Source: Clostridiales bacterium
Lineage (GTDB): Bacteria; Bacillota; Clostridia; Oscillospirales; JAAYOS01
Direction of reading: 5' to 3'
Length of the DNA: 12,593 bases
NCBI GenBank assembly: GCA_012521525.1
Contig: JAAYMG010000351.1
Location: 1-12,593, forward strand
Part shown: positions 1 through 7,049 of the stretch, one piece after another
How the letters are laid out: each line of letters opens with the position of its first letter
Position numbering within the stretch: position 1 is the first letter of the stretch
Made by a program: the position numbers and the translations under genes
The notes under the pieces: model-generated
Seen by the model: only the letters and a program-made list of their open reading frames with translations
Databases searched by the model: none
Told to the model about the DNA's origin: nothing

Positions 1-617
1 AAGCCGGTATATCGCTCGGTAAGCTGCAAGACATAATCCGTATTGCGTATCATCTCTGCAGGACAAGCAAGAGCAGCGGAAGCTTTGGCTTCCATAGTAA
101 AAATATCATCTTTGAACCTGATCCCGAGGATTACGGGAATGCCGACAGGCTGCGTTATCTCTACATGGGCGATCCTGCTCAACCCGGCCACATCTGTCCG
201 AACACTTATGTCCGGCTGACCGATCACCAAACCCGACTTGAGAAAACCGGTTTTTTCGATTATTGCTCCGGCTTTCTCTGATGCGGCCTCTTTTGCCGCC
301 CTGTATCCGTCCCTGTCCAGAATAAACCGATACAACTTGCACTCCATTTTGCCGTAAAGATCCTTCCTTTGCCTGACTCCGACATAGTCAGTTTCGTGCA
401 GGCTGTGTGATCCAAGATCGGCTATTTCCAGGTAGTTGCCATCCTCGTATGCAATTTGCAATATAAGCACTGCTCTGTAAGCCGCTGCATTTATGATCGC
501 ATAATGGCACAGGTAAAACCCCATAAGAAAGACCATGCCAACTGCAACCAGACACAGGGGAAGCACTATTGTATATTCAAGGATCGAAGCCGTACCTCGT
601 TCATTGTTCTTAAACAT
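1..617 (-). CDS. TadE-like minor pseudopilin (partial, C-terminus missing)
   Basis: The frame opens at an ATG at 617 and stays open to the window start (205 codons, no stop), so the C-terminus lies outside. An AAGGG ribosome binding site sits 7 bases upstream, and an in-frame stop at 636-638 fixes the upstream limit. The N-terminus is typical of TadE: a short charged head with R7-G8, a glutamate at residue 14, then one hydrophobic segment (about residues 15-38). The rest has no further membrane segment and should lie outside the membrane. TadE-like proteins are minor pseudopilins of the Tad pilus, anchored by the N-terminal helix. It is the sixth consecutive minus-strand gene of a Tad cluster, directly after the Flp pilin, the place where TadE/TadF genes usually lie. 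The glutamate is at +6 from G8 rather than the usual +5, so the peptidase cleavage position is uncertain. A TadF or TadG-like protein cannot be excluded. Confidence 0.75.
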   Translation of the reverse strand, partial: MFKNNERGTASILEYTIVLPLCLVAVGMVFLMGFYLCHYAIINAAAYRAVLILQIAYEDGNYLEIADLGSHSLHETDYVGVRQRKDLYGKMECKLYRFILDRDGYRAAKEAASEKAGAIIEKTGFLKSGLVIGQPDISVRTDVAGLSRIAHVEITQPVGIPVILGIRFKDDIFTMEAKASAALACPAEMIRNTDYVLQLTERYTG

Positions 618-694
618 TGTCAGACCCTTACAAGATCAGGATTTTCCGAAATAGAATTTTCTGACTGACAGTTATCCATGATTATAAGCCGAAA

Positions 695-895
695 TCAAAG
701 TTCAAAATCATTTATGAGCTCCCTCTCACGGCCTTTGATCGCATTCCATATATCGGTAAGCAGCTGGCCAATTTGCTCCCTGAAAGCGATCCCGAGAATT
801 ATTGCTATTGCGACCAGTATAATAACTGCTATGATTTCTGCCGCACCGTCTCTTTGTCTGATATGATCGATGAAGCCTCTTATGCATTTCCTCAT
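695..895 (-). CDS. Flp1-like type IVb pilin (major Tad pilus subunit)
   Basis: A 66-residue protein with ATG at 895 and a strong GGAGGT site about 7 bases upstream. It has a basic head of 19 residues (with a Cys at position 4), then E20 beginning a hydrophobic helix (about 20-38) and an amphipathic C-terminal tail. This is the layout of Flp1-like pilins (Putative Flagellin, Flp1-like domain) found in clostridial Tad clusters, which lack a globular domain and polymerise through the helix. After cleavage by a TadV/FppA-type prepilin peptidase it would form the pilus filament. It lies between tadC and the TadE-like gene, 73 bases after the tadC stop. The usual Gly-x-Gly-x-x-Glu arrangement before the helix is R15-D16-G17-A18-A19-E20, so the first glycine, the expected -1 residue of the cleavage site, is missing; cleavage after G17 is possible. 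Assignment rests on size, hydrophobic pattern and neighbours. Confidence 0.83.
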   Translation of the reverse strand: MRKCIRGFIDHIRQRDGAAEIIAVIILVAIAIILGIAFREQIGQLLTDIWNAIKGRERELINDFEL

Positions 896-968
896 TTATA
901 TACCTCCAATCAGGGAATAAACGGAACCCTTTCGAAACGGACCACATGTCATGCTATATTCAGCCAAG

Positions 969-1841
969 TCAAACCGTACCGTTAGCCATTATCGGTACCA
1001 TTACCAATATGAGAATACCAATAAAAGTCAGTACTATCGGGAAAAGCATTCGTGCCGAAGCCGTCTCTCCTTTTCGGCGGACAGAGTGTTTTCTCTCATT
1101 CCAGCTTTCGTCCGACATCCTCCTCAGAAAAGCGACCAGTTCACGGTTCCCCTTTGACAGGTTCTGAAGCAGCGCGGATATGACCTTATCTAAAAACTGG
1201 TCACCGCAGCGATCGGCGAACTCCCTCAACGCGGCAGCTCTGGATACGCCGTTGTCGATCCTGACAGACGTCCGCTGCATTTCTTTATAAAGCAAACCGC
1301 TGTTGCTTTGCGCAGTCGCTCTCCATGCCCTATCCAGGATCATCCCTGCATTCACCAGCAGGGTCATCGTCGTCAAAGCGTCCGGAAAGTCCCTGCGGAT
1401 CTGTTCCAGGTGCCGATCGGCCTTTTCATAGATGAGCCTGTCGTAGTAATACACCATACCTCCGGCTCCGGCAAAAGCGAACAAAAATGCGGTCCAGGCG
1501 TTGACCATTACCGAAAGCAGCAACAGCAGGATAAAAACCAGGCATGTGACCGATATCATCCTCGCCAGATGGATATGCAGATAAAAAGCTGAATCCCTGC
1601 GGCCATACAGGATACGAAAGCATTTCTCCAGTTTTCTGACATACTGGCTTGTACTGCCGTAACGGATTTTGGATAACAACTCAAGTCCGAAGGTATAGAG
1701 GCATTTCAGCGGAAACCTCCTGGCAGGGAGATCCCTGATCATGTGTTCAAACCGATGATTGCCCACGGACCAAAAATACACATAAAGTACCGAAAGCACT
1801 GTGATCAGCGACGACACAGCAACAAGTCCCGATGCTCCCAT
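969..1841 (-). CDS. tadC: TadC, Tad pilus inner-membrane platform protein
   Basis: A 290-residue type II secretion F-domain (GSPII_F) protein. Predicted membrane segments are at about 3-25, 93-113, 115-133 and 264-285. The F-domain lies between the third and fourth, with the family pattern F152-P153-D154 followed by a hydrophobic stretch, L-V-N-A-G, then a conserved E-M region and an R-x-G-D helix. TadC works with TadB as the integral-membrane platform on which the TadA ATPase drives assembly of Flp subunits. ATG at 1841 is preceded by AGGAGT at good spacing, and an in-frame TAG at 1854-1856 excludes a longer form. It follows tadB by 88 bases and precedes the pilin gene. Naming as TadC rather than TadB rests on its position second in the pair and on its length. 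Confidence 0.87.
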   Translation of the reverse strand: MGASGLVAVSSLITVLSVLYVYFWSVGNHRFEHMIRDLPARRFPLKCLYTFGLELLSKIRYGSTSQYVRKLEKCFRILYGRRDSAFYLHIHLARMISVTCLVFILLLLLSVMVNAWTAFLFAFAGAGGMVYYYDRLIYEKADRHLEQIRRDFPDALTTMTLLVNAGMILDRAWRATAQSNSGLLYKEMQRTSVRIDNGVSRAAALREFADRCGDQFLDKVISALLQNLSKGNRELVAFLRRMSDESWNERKHSVRRKGETASARMLFPIVLTFIGILILVMVPIMANGTV

Positions 1842-1929
1842 TTCCCGATACTCCTATGCAGTCTCTCAAAGTTCCGGTTTCGGCCCCTTTCTTCCTTAGC
1901 GGCGAACCAGTCTTTCTTATCCGCAAACG

Positions 1930-2679
1930 CTACAGCTCGATTTTGAGGATACGACAGGATATAAAATAGGAGAGCGCGAAAAGTACCAGAGCGACCGTAG
2001 ATGATACCCTTCCTATGGCGGAAGACATATCCGCTATAGACGCTCCGAGGCCTTTCAGCAGCATCACAAACACCATCGGCATCACAAGCATCGCTAACTG
2101 CTCAGTTTTTTTGGCGGATACAACTGTCAGTATCTCCTGCCTAACCTCTATTTTGTCGCATATTATCTGACACGTAATATCAGATACTTCGCGGATATTC
2201 CCTCCCAGGCGGTTGCATGTCTCAAAAACATTCGCAAAGCTTTTTACTTCCTGCAAACCGCTCCTGGAACCGAATTCGGAAAGCAGCAGTTCGAGATTTT
2301 GATTGGCCGCAACACCATCGTTGATATGCTGAAGCTCGCACGCTATATAGCTGTCACTTCCATGCAGCGACTCCATATCCTTCTGCGCTGTTGCCAATGC
2401 GGCGAGAATATTAGCACCCGCACTGACGGACGAAGAAAGTGATTCCAGCATGTCCCGAAACTGCAGCAGCAGCTTATTTTTTACCGCCTCTGTACGGCTT
2501 TTGATATAGTACAAGTTAACATAAATAGCAGCAGCGATCGCACCGACTGCTATGGCAACTATATGCTCATAAAATACGTATCCCACAACACCGCCGGCTG
2601 CAACTCCGGCTAAGGAGCAAAGCAACACTTCCGCTTTTGATGGGTTGTATGACGAGTAGTCAGAAGGGACATGCACCAT
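1930..2679 (-). CDS. tadB: TadB, Tad pilus inner-membrane platform protein
   Basis: A 249-residue GSPII_F family protein. Two membrane segments are predicted near the N-terminus (about 17-37 and 39-57) and two near the C-terminus (about 194-212 and 222-243). The F-domain starts near residue 71 with the pattern L-L-x-F-R-D-M-L-E-S-L followed by S-x-G-A-N, where the family carries its conserved small-residue turn. It pairs with TadC to form the inner-membrane platform of the Tad machine. The ATG at 2679 is the only ATG/GTG/TTG start possible, since an in-frame stop lies 7-9 bases upstream; the ribosome binding site (GGGTGTGA) is weak. A 96-base gap separates it from tadA and holds an 11-base tandem repeat (2717-2742). 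It is shorter than proteobacterial TadB (about 300 residues), consistent with loss of the extended N-terminus; no broken frame is seen. Confidence 0.87.
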   Translation of the reverse strand: MVHVPSDYSSYNPSKAEVLLCSLAGVAAGGVVGYVFYEHIVAIAVGAIAAAIYVNLYYIKSRTEAVKNKLLLQFRDMLESLSSSVSAGANILAALATAQKDMESLHGSDSYIACELQHINDGVAANQNLELLLSEFGSRSGLQEVKSFANVFETCNRLGGNIREVSDITCQIICDKIEVRQEILTVVSAKKTEQLAMLVMPMVFVMLLKGLGASIADMSSAIGRVSSTVALVLFALSYFISCRILKIEL

Positions 2680-2716
2680 AATAAATCACACCCGCAGCCA
2701 AACTTATGTTAGATGT

Positions 2717-2742
2717 ACACTGAGCGTCTGAACACTAAGCGT
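2717..2742. repeat. 11-base tandem repeat in the tadA-tadB gap
   Basis: Forward-strand copies ACACTGAGCGT (2717-2727) and ACACTAAGCGT (2732-2742) differ at one base and are spaced with a 15-base period. Each copy is also an imperfect palindrome around its centre. They lie in the 96-base untranslated gap between tadA and tadB, 38-63 bases before the tadB start. They may be a binding site or an RNA structural element; a role is not known. Confidence 0.5.
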
Positions 2743-2775
2743 TCTATTTTTCCTGTTTCCCTATAGGCAGTTGCG

Positions 2776-4041
2776 CTATATCGTACCTGATACGCCGTAA
2801 AGCTTTAGCTTGTTTTCGTGCAGCAGGCTGTTTTTTGTCCTTTTCAGCCTTCCCGAAACCCTTTCTCCGGTGCTGCGGCCCGGATCTTCCTCGAACACGA
2901 AGAGTGGATTGAGCTGGATCTCTCCCCTGCGGTAGCCTGCCACCTCAGTGATGCTTATGACCCGTCTCGAGTGGTCACGAAGCCTGGAAAGGTGGATCAT
3001 TATGTCGATCGCCGAAGCGATCTGCCTGCGCACCGCTTCCTGCGGCAGGCTTGACGTGCCCATGAATACCATCGTTTCGAGCCTTGAGAGCATGTCCTGC
3101 GTGGAGTTGGCATGCCCCGTTGACAGAGAACCGTCATGACCGGTGTTCATGGCCTGAAGCATGTCCAGGGCTTCCTCTCCCCTGACCTCACCGACGATTA
3201 TACGTTCGGGGCGCATCCGCAGAGATGCCCTTATGAGCTGCCGCATCGTCACAAGTCCCGCGCCGGAAGAATTTGCGTTCCTCGTTTCCATCCTTATGAG
3301 GTTTTCTATGCCGTTGAGGCGCAACTCTGCCGAGTCCTCTATCAGTACGATCCTTTCGTCCTTTGGGATGAATCCCGCAAGAGCGTTCAGAAATGTCGTC
3401 TTGCCGGAGTTGGTCCCGCCGCTGATGAATATGTTATATTTGGCCCGAACCAGCATCTCAAGCTTTTCTGCGGCCTCCTCGGTAAGTGAACCGAGTTCTA
3501 TAAGCCTGTCAACAGTAAACGGCTCGTCTGAAAACTTCCTGATCGTCAGGACAGGACCGTTCAATGAAATCGGAGGCAAGACTACATTAACACGAGATCC
3601 GTCGGGAAGCCTGGCGTCGACGATCGGGTTTGCCTGATTCACTTCGCGGCCGGCACGTCCTACGATCCTCTGAATAACGTCCTCAAGCTGATCCCGGCTT
3701 TCGAATCTGATGTCCGTGCGGTATGTCGTTCCCTCGCGTTCAATAAAAATCACGTCATGGCTGTTTACCATTATCTCGGTAATTTTTTCGTCCGAAAGGA
3801 GGATGTCCAGTATCCCAAAACCTCGTATGGAGCTTATCACCGCTGCGACGGCTTCGGCTCTCCGGGCTATCGACAAATACTTGCTTTCGGATCTTTCCGA
3901 TATCATCCGCTCGATCCGTTCCTCCAGCTCCGCATCCGACATTTCCCCGAGGGGCAGCTCCTCGACAGCCAATCTCCGCACTTCTTCGGTCAATCTTTTC
4001 AACCTGTCCATTCTCTTGCCGATCCCGCGTATGCGAGTCAA
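2776..4041 (-). CDS. tadA: TadA/CpaF family pilus assembly ATPase
   Basis: A secretion AAA-like (VirB11/PulE/CpaF) ATPase that hydrolyses ATP to power Tad pilus assembly at the cytoplasmic face of the membrane. With the TTG start at 4041 it has 421 residues. Visible motifs are a Walker A, G-G-T-N-S-G-K-T at 208-215; an Asp box V-L-I-E-D-S around 232-237; an atypical Walker B, R-I-I-V-G-E-V-R-G-E-E from about 280; and the His box S-T-G-H-A-N-S near 307-313. Residues 1-60 are a charged helical extension, as in CpaF. The start is ambiguous: TTG at 4041 overlaps the upstream stop (TTGA), suggesting translational coupling, while an ATG lies ten codons later at 4011 with only a weak GGCAAGAG site. 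All catalytic motifs seem intact, so it should be active. The gene follows tadZ/cpaE and precedes tadB, the standard order. Confidence 0.93.
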   Translation of the reverse strand: MTRIRGIGKRMDRLKRLTEEVRRLAVEELPLGEMSDAELEERIERMISERSESKYLSIARRAEAVAAVISSIRGFGILDILLSDEKITEIMVNSHDVIFIEREGTTYRTDIRFESRDQLEDVIQRIVGRAGREVNQANPIVDARLPDGSRVNVVLPPISLNGPVLTIRKFSDEPFTVDRLIELGSLTEEAAEKLEMLVRAKYNIFISGGTNSGKTTFLNALAGFIPKDERIVLIEDSAELRLNGIENLIRMETRNANSSGAGLVTMRQLIRASLRMRPERIIVGEVRGEEALDMLQAMNTGHDGSLSTGHANSTQDMLSRLETMVFMGTSSLPQEAVRRQIASAIDIMIHLSRLRDHSRRVISITEVAGYRRGEIQLNPLFVFEEDPGRSTGERVSGRLKRTKNSLLHENKLKLYGVSGTI

Positions 4042-5105
4042 AGAAGGGCATCATAAAAAGCCATTTCTGAAAGACGTTTGACTATGTGCCCGGGTGAACC
4101 GCCCTCATAACGGGGAGCACCCCCCAGGACTGCGAACCCGGTATTTTTGCTTGCGGTACCGCTTTTACTGCTAAACCTGTTGTAGAGTATCCAGGTCGGA
4201 GGGAAAGGGATATCGTCCCTTACGGCGATGATGTCCATTGCGGCGTATATGCGGTCAAGTTTTTCATTCGCGATATGCTCACCGTTTGAAACCAGTATAT
4301 TGGCTGTTGCCTGCCTCATCAATTCAAGCTCAGCTCCCTCCAGCAAAAGGTCTGCGTCAACTATTATGTAGTCAAACTCGCCCGTCAGCTTCAGCTGCCC
4401 CAGAAGCATCCTGATATCTTCCTCTTCGATCTCCATCACTTCGGGAGCCGCTTTGCAGGAACCGATGAAACGGACGCCTTCCCCGCTCGTCATAACGGCA
4501 CTCTTCAGCTTCAAAGCCAGGTTTGACCGCTTACTTTTGATAGCATATATCAAATCGCCTATGCGGACCCTGGATTCCGACGGGAAGAAAATCTCCGACG
4601 TCCCAAAGCGCTCAAGGTTCAGATACAGGGTCTTTTTGCCACTTGATGCGAACCGCACGGCACATGCCGCTGCCGCAGTGGATGCGCCCGACCCCCCTCC
4701 GCACGAAAAAAAACCATACACTTTCGTGTCCGATCCTGCACCTTCACCACGTTTGTCGCATTCGGCACCGGACGAATTTCCGGCATACACCGAAAGTATT
4801 TCGCGGAATATGGCTTCAGCCTTTTGATACTTGCAGATGGCAGTCCGTCCGTTGTGCTCGACGGCAGCGCTGTTTTCCGTAAACCACACATGACAAACGC
4901 CTTCAGGTATCGTCTCCGGGCTGATGTCAAATTTATCCGAAGCAATAAACACACAACTGCCCAGCTTCTCCAGAAAGCTCAATGCCTGTTCGGGGTCGGT
5001 ATAAGAATATATCTCAATACTGCAGTCATCTCTTGATCCCAGGGCCGATGACAGCCTGTTAAGATAATTGGGGTCCCGGTCCAAAAGCACCAATCTTATC
5101 TTCAT
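4038..5105 (-). CDS. TadZ/CpaE-like MinD-family pilus localisation ATPase
   Basis: A 355-residue protein with an N-terminal receiver-like domain (about 1-105; L-L-D-R-D near residues 7-11) and a C-terminal SIMIBI/MinD-like P-loop domain from about 127. The P-loop reads C-G-G-G-S-G-A-S-T (135-143): both the signature lysine and the catalytic P-loop lysine are replaced. A Walker B-like strand, Y-I-I-V-D-A-D, follows later. This receiver plus atypical ATPase layout defines the TadZ/CpaE family, which positions the Tad machine, and TadZ proteins commonly have degenerate P-loops. ATG at 5105 has a GGGGTG site 8 bases upstream. It is the first gene of the operon behind the promoter at 5221-5249, and its stop overlaps the tadA TTG start by 4 bases. 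The region joining the two domains (about 108-126) is rich in Gly, Ser and charged residues, a likely flexible linker. Confidence 0.85.
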   Translation of the reverse strand: MKIRLVLLDRDPNYLNRLSSALGSRDDCSIEIYSYTDPEQALSFLEKLGSCVFIASDKFDISPETIPEGVCHVWFTENSAAVEHNGRTAICKYQKAEAIFREILSVYAGNSSGAECDKRGEGAGSDTKVYGFFSCGGGSGASTAAAACAVRFASSGKKTLYLNLERFGTSEIFFPSESRVRIGDLIYAIKSKRSNLALKLKSAVMTSGEGVRFIGSCKAAPEVMEIEEEDIRMLLGQLKLTGEFDYIIVDADLLLEGAELELMRQATANILVSNGEHIANEKLDRIYAAMDIIAVRDDIPFPPTWILYNRFSSKSGTASKNTGFAVLGGAPRYEGGSPGHIVKRLSEMAFYDALL

Positions 5106-5146
5106 CGTGTCACCCCGATTTCTTTCACACCTGTTTCAACAATGCG

Positions 5147-5163
5147 ATCTGACGGTTTCAGAT
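5147..5163. promoter_or_regulatory. Small inverted repeat in the tad operon leader
   Basis: A perfect 6-base inverted repeat (ATCTGA, 5-base spacer, TCAGAT) lies between the tad promoter and the first start codon, about 42 bases before the ATG at 5105. In the transcript it could form a short stem-loop, or it could be an operator at the DNA level. No U-tract follows it in the tad direction, so it is not an intrinsic terminator or a clear attenuator. Short repeats of this size arise by chance in AT-rich DNA. Confidence 0.25.
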
Positions 5164-5220
5164 TTTCAGACTCATTGGTATTATATTTTTCCAACTTTGG
5201 TTATTTATGGAATTTACTTT

Positions 5221-5249
5221 ATTATATAGGATAATTCTTCCATTTTCAA
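5221..5249 (-). promoter_or_regulatory. Sigma-A type promoter of the tad pilus operon
   Basis: On the minus strand TTGAAA (5244-5249) is followed by exactly 17 bases and TATAAT (5221-5226), a near-consensus vegetative promoter. Transcription would start near 5214, giving a leader of about 110 bases before the tadZ/cpaE start at 5105. It is in the divergent gap with pepD; the two -35 boxes are about 41 bases apart, so regulators bound there could affect both promoters. Confidence 0.8.
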
Positions 5250-5290
5250 GACCTAAATTCTAAAATTTTCCAGTTTTTTATCTGACGAGA

Positions 5291-5319
5291 TTGAAAGCCT
5301 GGCTGCAATACGCTAAAAT
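5291..5319 (+). promoter_or_regulatory. Sigma-A type promoter of pepD
   Basis: TTGAAA (5291-5296), 17 bases, then TAAAAT (5314-5319): a near-consensus housekeeping promoter. The start of transcription is expected near 5326, about 40 bases before the pepD ATG at 5368, with its GGAGG site at 5355-5359. The start codon at 5323 that would extend the reading frame upstream lies at or before the predicted transcription start, which supports the ATG at 5368. Confidence 0.75.
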
Positions 5320-5367
5320 AGAATGACCGGAAATATTGACTACCAATGTAAATCGGAGGCTGAAGAT

Positions 5368-6834
5368 ATGAACGATCCCATGTTTGACAACAGCGCCATT
5401 CTCCGTTTTTTCGATGAAATAAGCGCGATCCCGCGCGCATCTTTCAAAGAAAACAAAATCGCGGATTATCTCGTTGAATTCGCCCGGCAGCGCGGGCTTT
5501 GGCATTACCGCGACGAATTGAACAACGTTGTGATCAAAAAGCCCGGCAGCGCGGGAGCCGAGGACCTTCCCCCCGTCATGCTGCAGGGCCACACGGATAT
5601 GGTTTGCGAAAAAAATATCGGAACCTTGCACGACTTTGACAATGAAGGAATAAAACTGATCAGGGAAGGCAATTTTCTGCGCGCCGACGGGACAACACTG
5701 GGAGCGGATGACGGGGTCGCCGTCGCATACATGCTGGCATTGCTCGACGATCCTGACGCTGTCCATCCACCGCTGGAGTGCGTTTTCACGGTCCAGGAAG
5801 AAGTGGGCTTAACCGGCGCCGAAAAGCTTGACCCCTCGGTGCTGCAAGCGAGGACCCTTATCAATCTTGACGGCAGCCCGTTTGGTACCGCAGTAGTAAG
5901 CTGCGCCGGCGGCCTGCGTGCCGTCCTGACCAAAAACATAAAGCCGTCCGCATCCCCCCTTGCATTCCCTCTCCGAATCGGTGTGCGGGGTTTGGAAGGA
6001 GGGCACTCCGGGATCGACATCCACAGGGGAAGGGGAAACTCGATCAAGCTGCTCGGCAGGATCCTGCTGAAGCTGCTTATCAACTTCCCGGTCATGGAGA
6101 TCGGCAATATCGAGGGCGGGGCGAAGGACAATGCTATCCCGCGCGAAAGTGACGCCCTTGTGTTCTTCATGTCGGAAAGGGATCTCACCGAAGCGCTGGA
6201 ACTGCTGTCCAAACTGGAACAGGAAATCCGTGAGGAACTGCATGAGACAGATCCGCATTTTCGACTCGAAATCAGCCGTACCGAAAACAGGAATCTGACC
6301 TCCATTGGGCGCGTGGCAACGGACTCGCTGATCCGCATGCTCTCCCTTGCTCCGGACGGGGTGCTCAATCGCAGCAGCAGGGCAGGAGGATTCGTCGTAT
6401 CGTCGATAAATCTCGGTGTTATCCGGACAGACCTGGATAAGATATCTGTCACCTTCAGTCTCAGGAGCTCCGAGGCTTCCCTTCAGGACAGGACCAAGGA
6501 TCTTCTTACGTCACTTGCAGATTCCTTTGGTTTTTCCGCGGAATTCAACAACCCGTATCCCGGCTGGAAATATGCCGAAAATTCCCCTGTTCGTGATGCT
6601 TTCGTATCCGCATTCAGGGACCTGTTTGGCAGGGAGCTGGAAGTGCTGGCGATCCATGCCGGCCTGGAGTGCGGCCTCTTCTCAGAAAAGCTGCCCGGCC
6701 TTGATGCGATATCCCTCGGTCCTACCATCCATGACTTCCACACACCGCATGAAAAGCTTGACCTTGTAACGTTTGGCCAGACTTATTCACTGCTGGTCGA
6801 AGTGCTCAGGAGGATGACAAAAAACAGACTTTAA
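5368..6834 (+). CDS. pepD: PepD family aminoacyl-histidine (Xaa-His) dipeptidase
   Basis: A 488-residue cytosolic metallopeptidase of the M20 family, PepD type, cleaving dipeptides such as carnosine-like Xaa-His for amino acid salvage. Length matches the family (about 485). Motifs in order: H75-T-D77-M-V (first metal histidine and its Asp partner); L-G-A-D114-D-G (bridging metal Asp); Q-E144-E145-V-G-L-T-G-A (catalytic base and metal Glu); I-N-L-D168-G-S (metal Asp); G-G-H213-S-G in the lid/dimerisation domain; H430-A-G-L-E434; and G-P-T-I-H455-D-F-H-T-P near the end (C-terminal metal His). All expected metal ligands are present, so it should be active. ATG at 5368 is chosen over an upstream in-frame start at 5323 because GGAGG lies 8 bases before it and the family begins there. 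No intrinsic terminator is seen after the stop. Confidence 0.93.
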   Translation: MNDPMFDNSAILRFFDEISAIPRASFKENKIADYLVEFARQRGLWHYRDELNNVVIKKPGSAGAEDLPPVMLQGHTDMVCEKNIGTLHDFDNEGIKLIREGNFLRADGTTLGADDGVAVAYMLALLDDPDAVHPPLECVFTVQEEVGLTGAEKLDPSVLQARTLINLDGSPFGTAVVSCAGGLRAVLTKNIKPSASPLAFPLRIGVRGLEGGHSGIDIHRGRGNSIKLLGRILLKLLINFPVMEIGNIEGGAKDNAIPRESDALVFFMSERDLTEALELLSKLEQEIREELHETDPHFRLEISRTENRNLTSIGRVATDSLIRMLSLAPDGVLNRSSRAGGFVVSSINLGVIRTDLDKISVTFSLRSSEASLQDRTKDLLTSLADSFGFSAEFNNPYPGWKYAENSPVRDAFVSAFRDLFGRELEVLAIHAGLECGLFSEKLPGLDAISLGPTIHDFHTPHEKLDLVTFGQTYSLLVEVLRRMTKNRL

Positions 6835-6994
6835 TCCTCCGTTTATCCATGTTTTCGATCAGGTTGCCGCAGAATATCAGGGCGAGGTCCGGCAGGAATC
6901 TGAGACCGCAATCGCCGCAATCGATAATCTGCGACCGTTTTCATGGGGCTTCAATCAAAACTTTCCCGTATTGGAACCGCAAATAGCAGGCATT

Positions 6995-7029
6995 CATACA
7001 CTGTTATTGAAGAAGGAATGCACTTCAAT
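6995..7029 (+). promoter_or_regulatory. Possible SigE-like -10 box and inverted repeat upstream of the Cys-rich gene
   Basis: CATACACT at 6995-7002 matches the sporulation SigE -10 pattern CATACAnT, about 48 bases before the ATG at 7050, but no convincing SigE -35 lies 13-15 bases upstream. A 7-base perfect inverted repeat (ATTGAAG at 7006-7012 and CTTCAAT at 7023-7029, 10-base spacer) follows, directly before the ribosome binding site, and could be an operator or an mRNA hairpin. No good sigma-A promoter is visible at a workable distance. The evidence is suggestive only. Confidence 0.25.
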
Positions 7030-7049
7030 TCATAATGGGAGGTAAAGTA

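Noticed and set aside
3161..3637. Plus-strand frames opposite tadA
   Set aside because: Translations are Ser/Pro-rich shadows; the tadA frame carries all the ATPase motifs.
5505..6452. Long minus-strand open frame (315 codons) opposite pepD
   Set aside because: Serine/proline-rich translation with no family features, no ribosome binding site, and full overlap with an unmistakable PepD; a shadow of codon bias.
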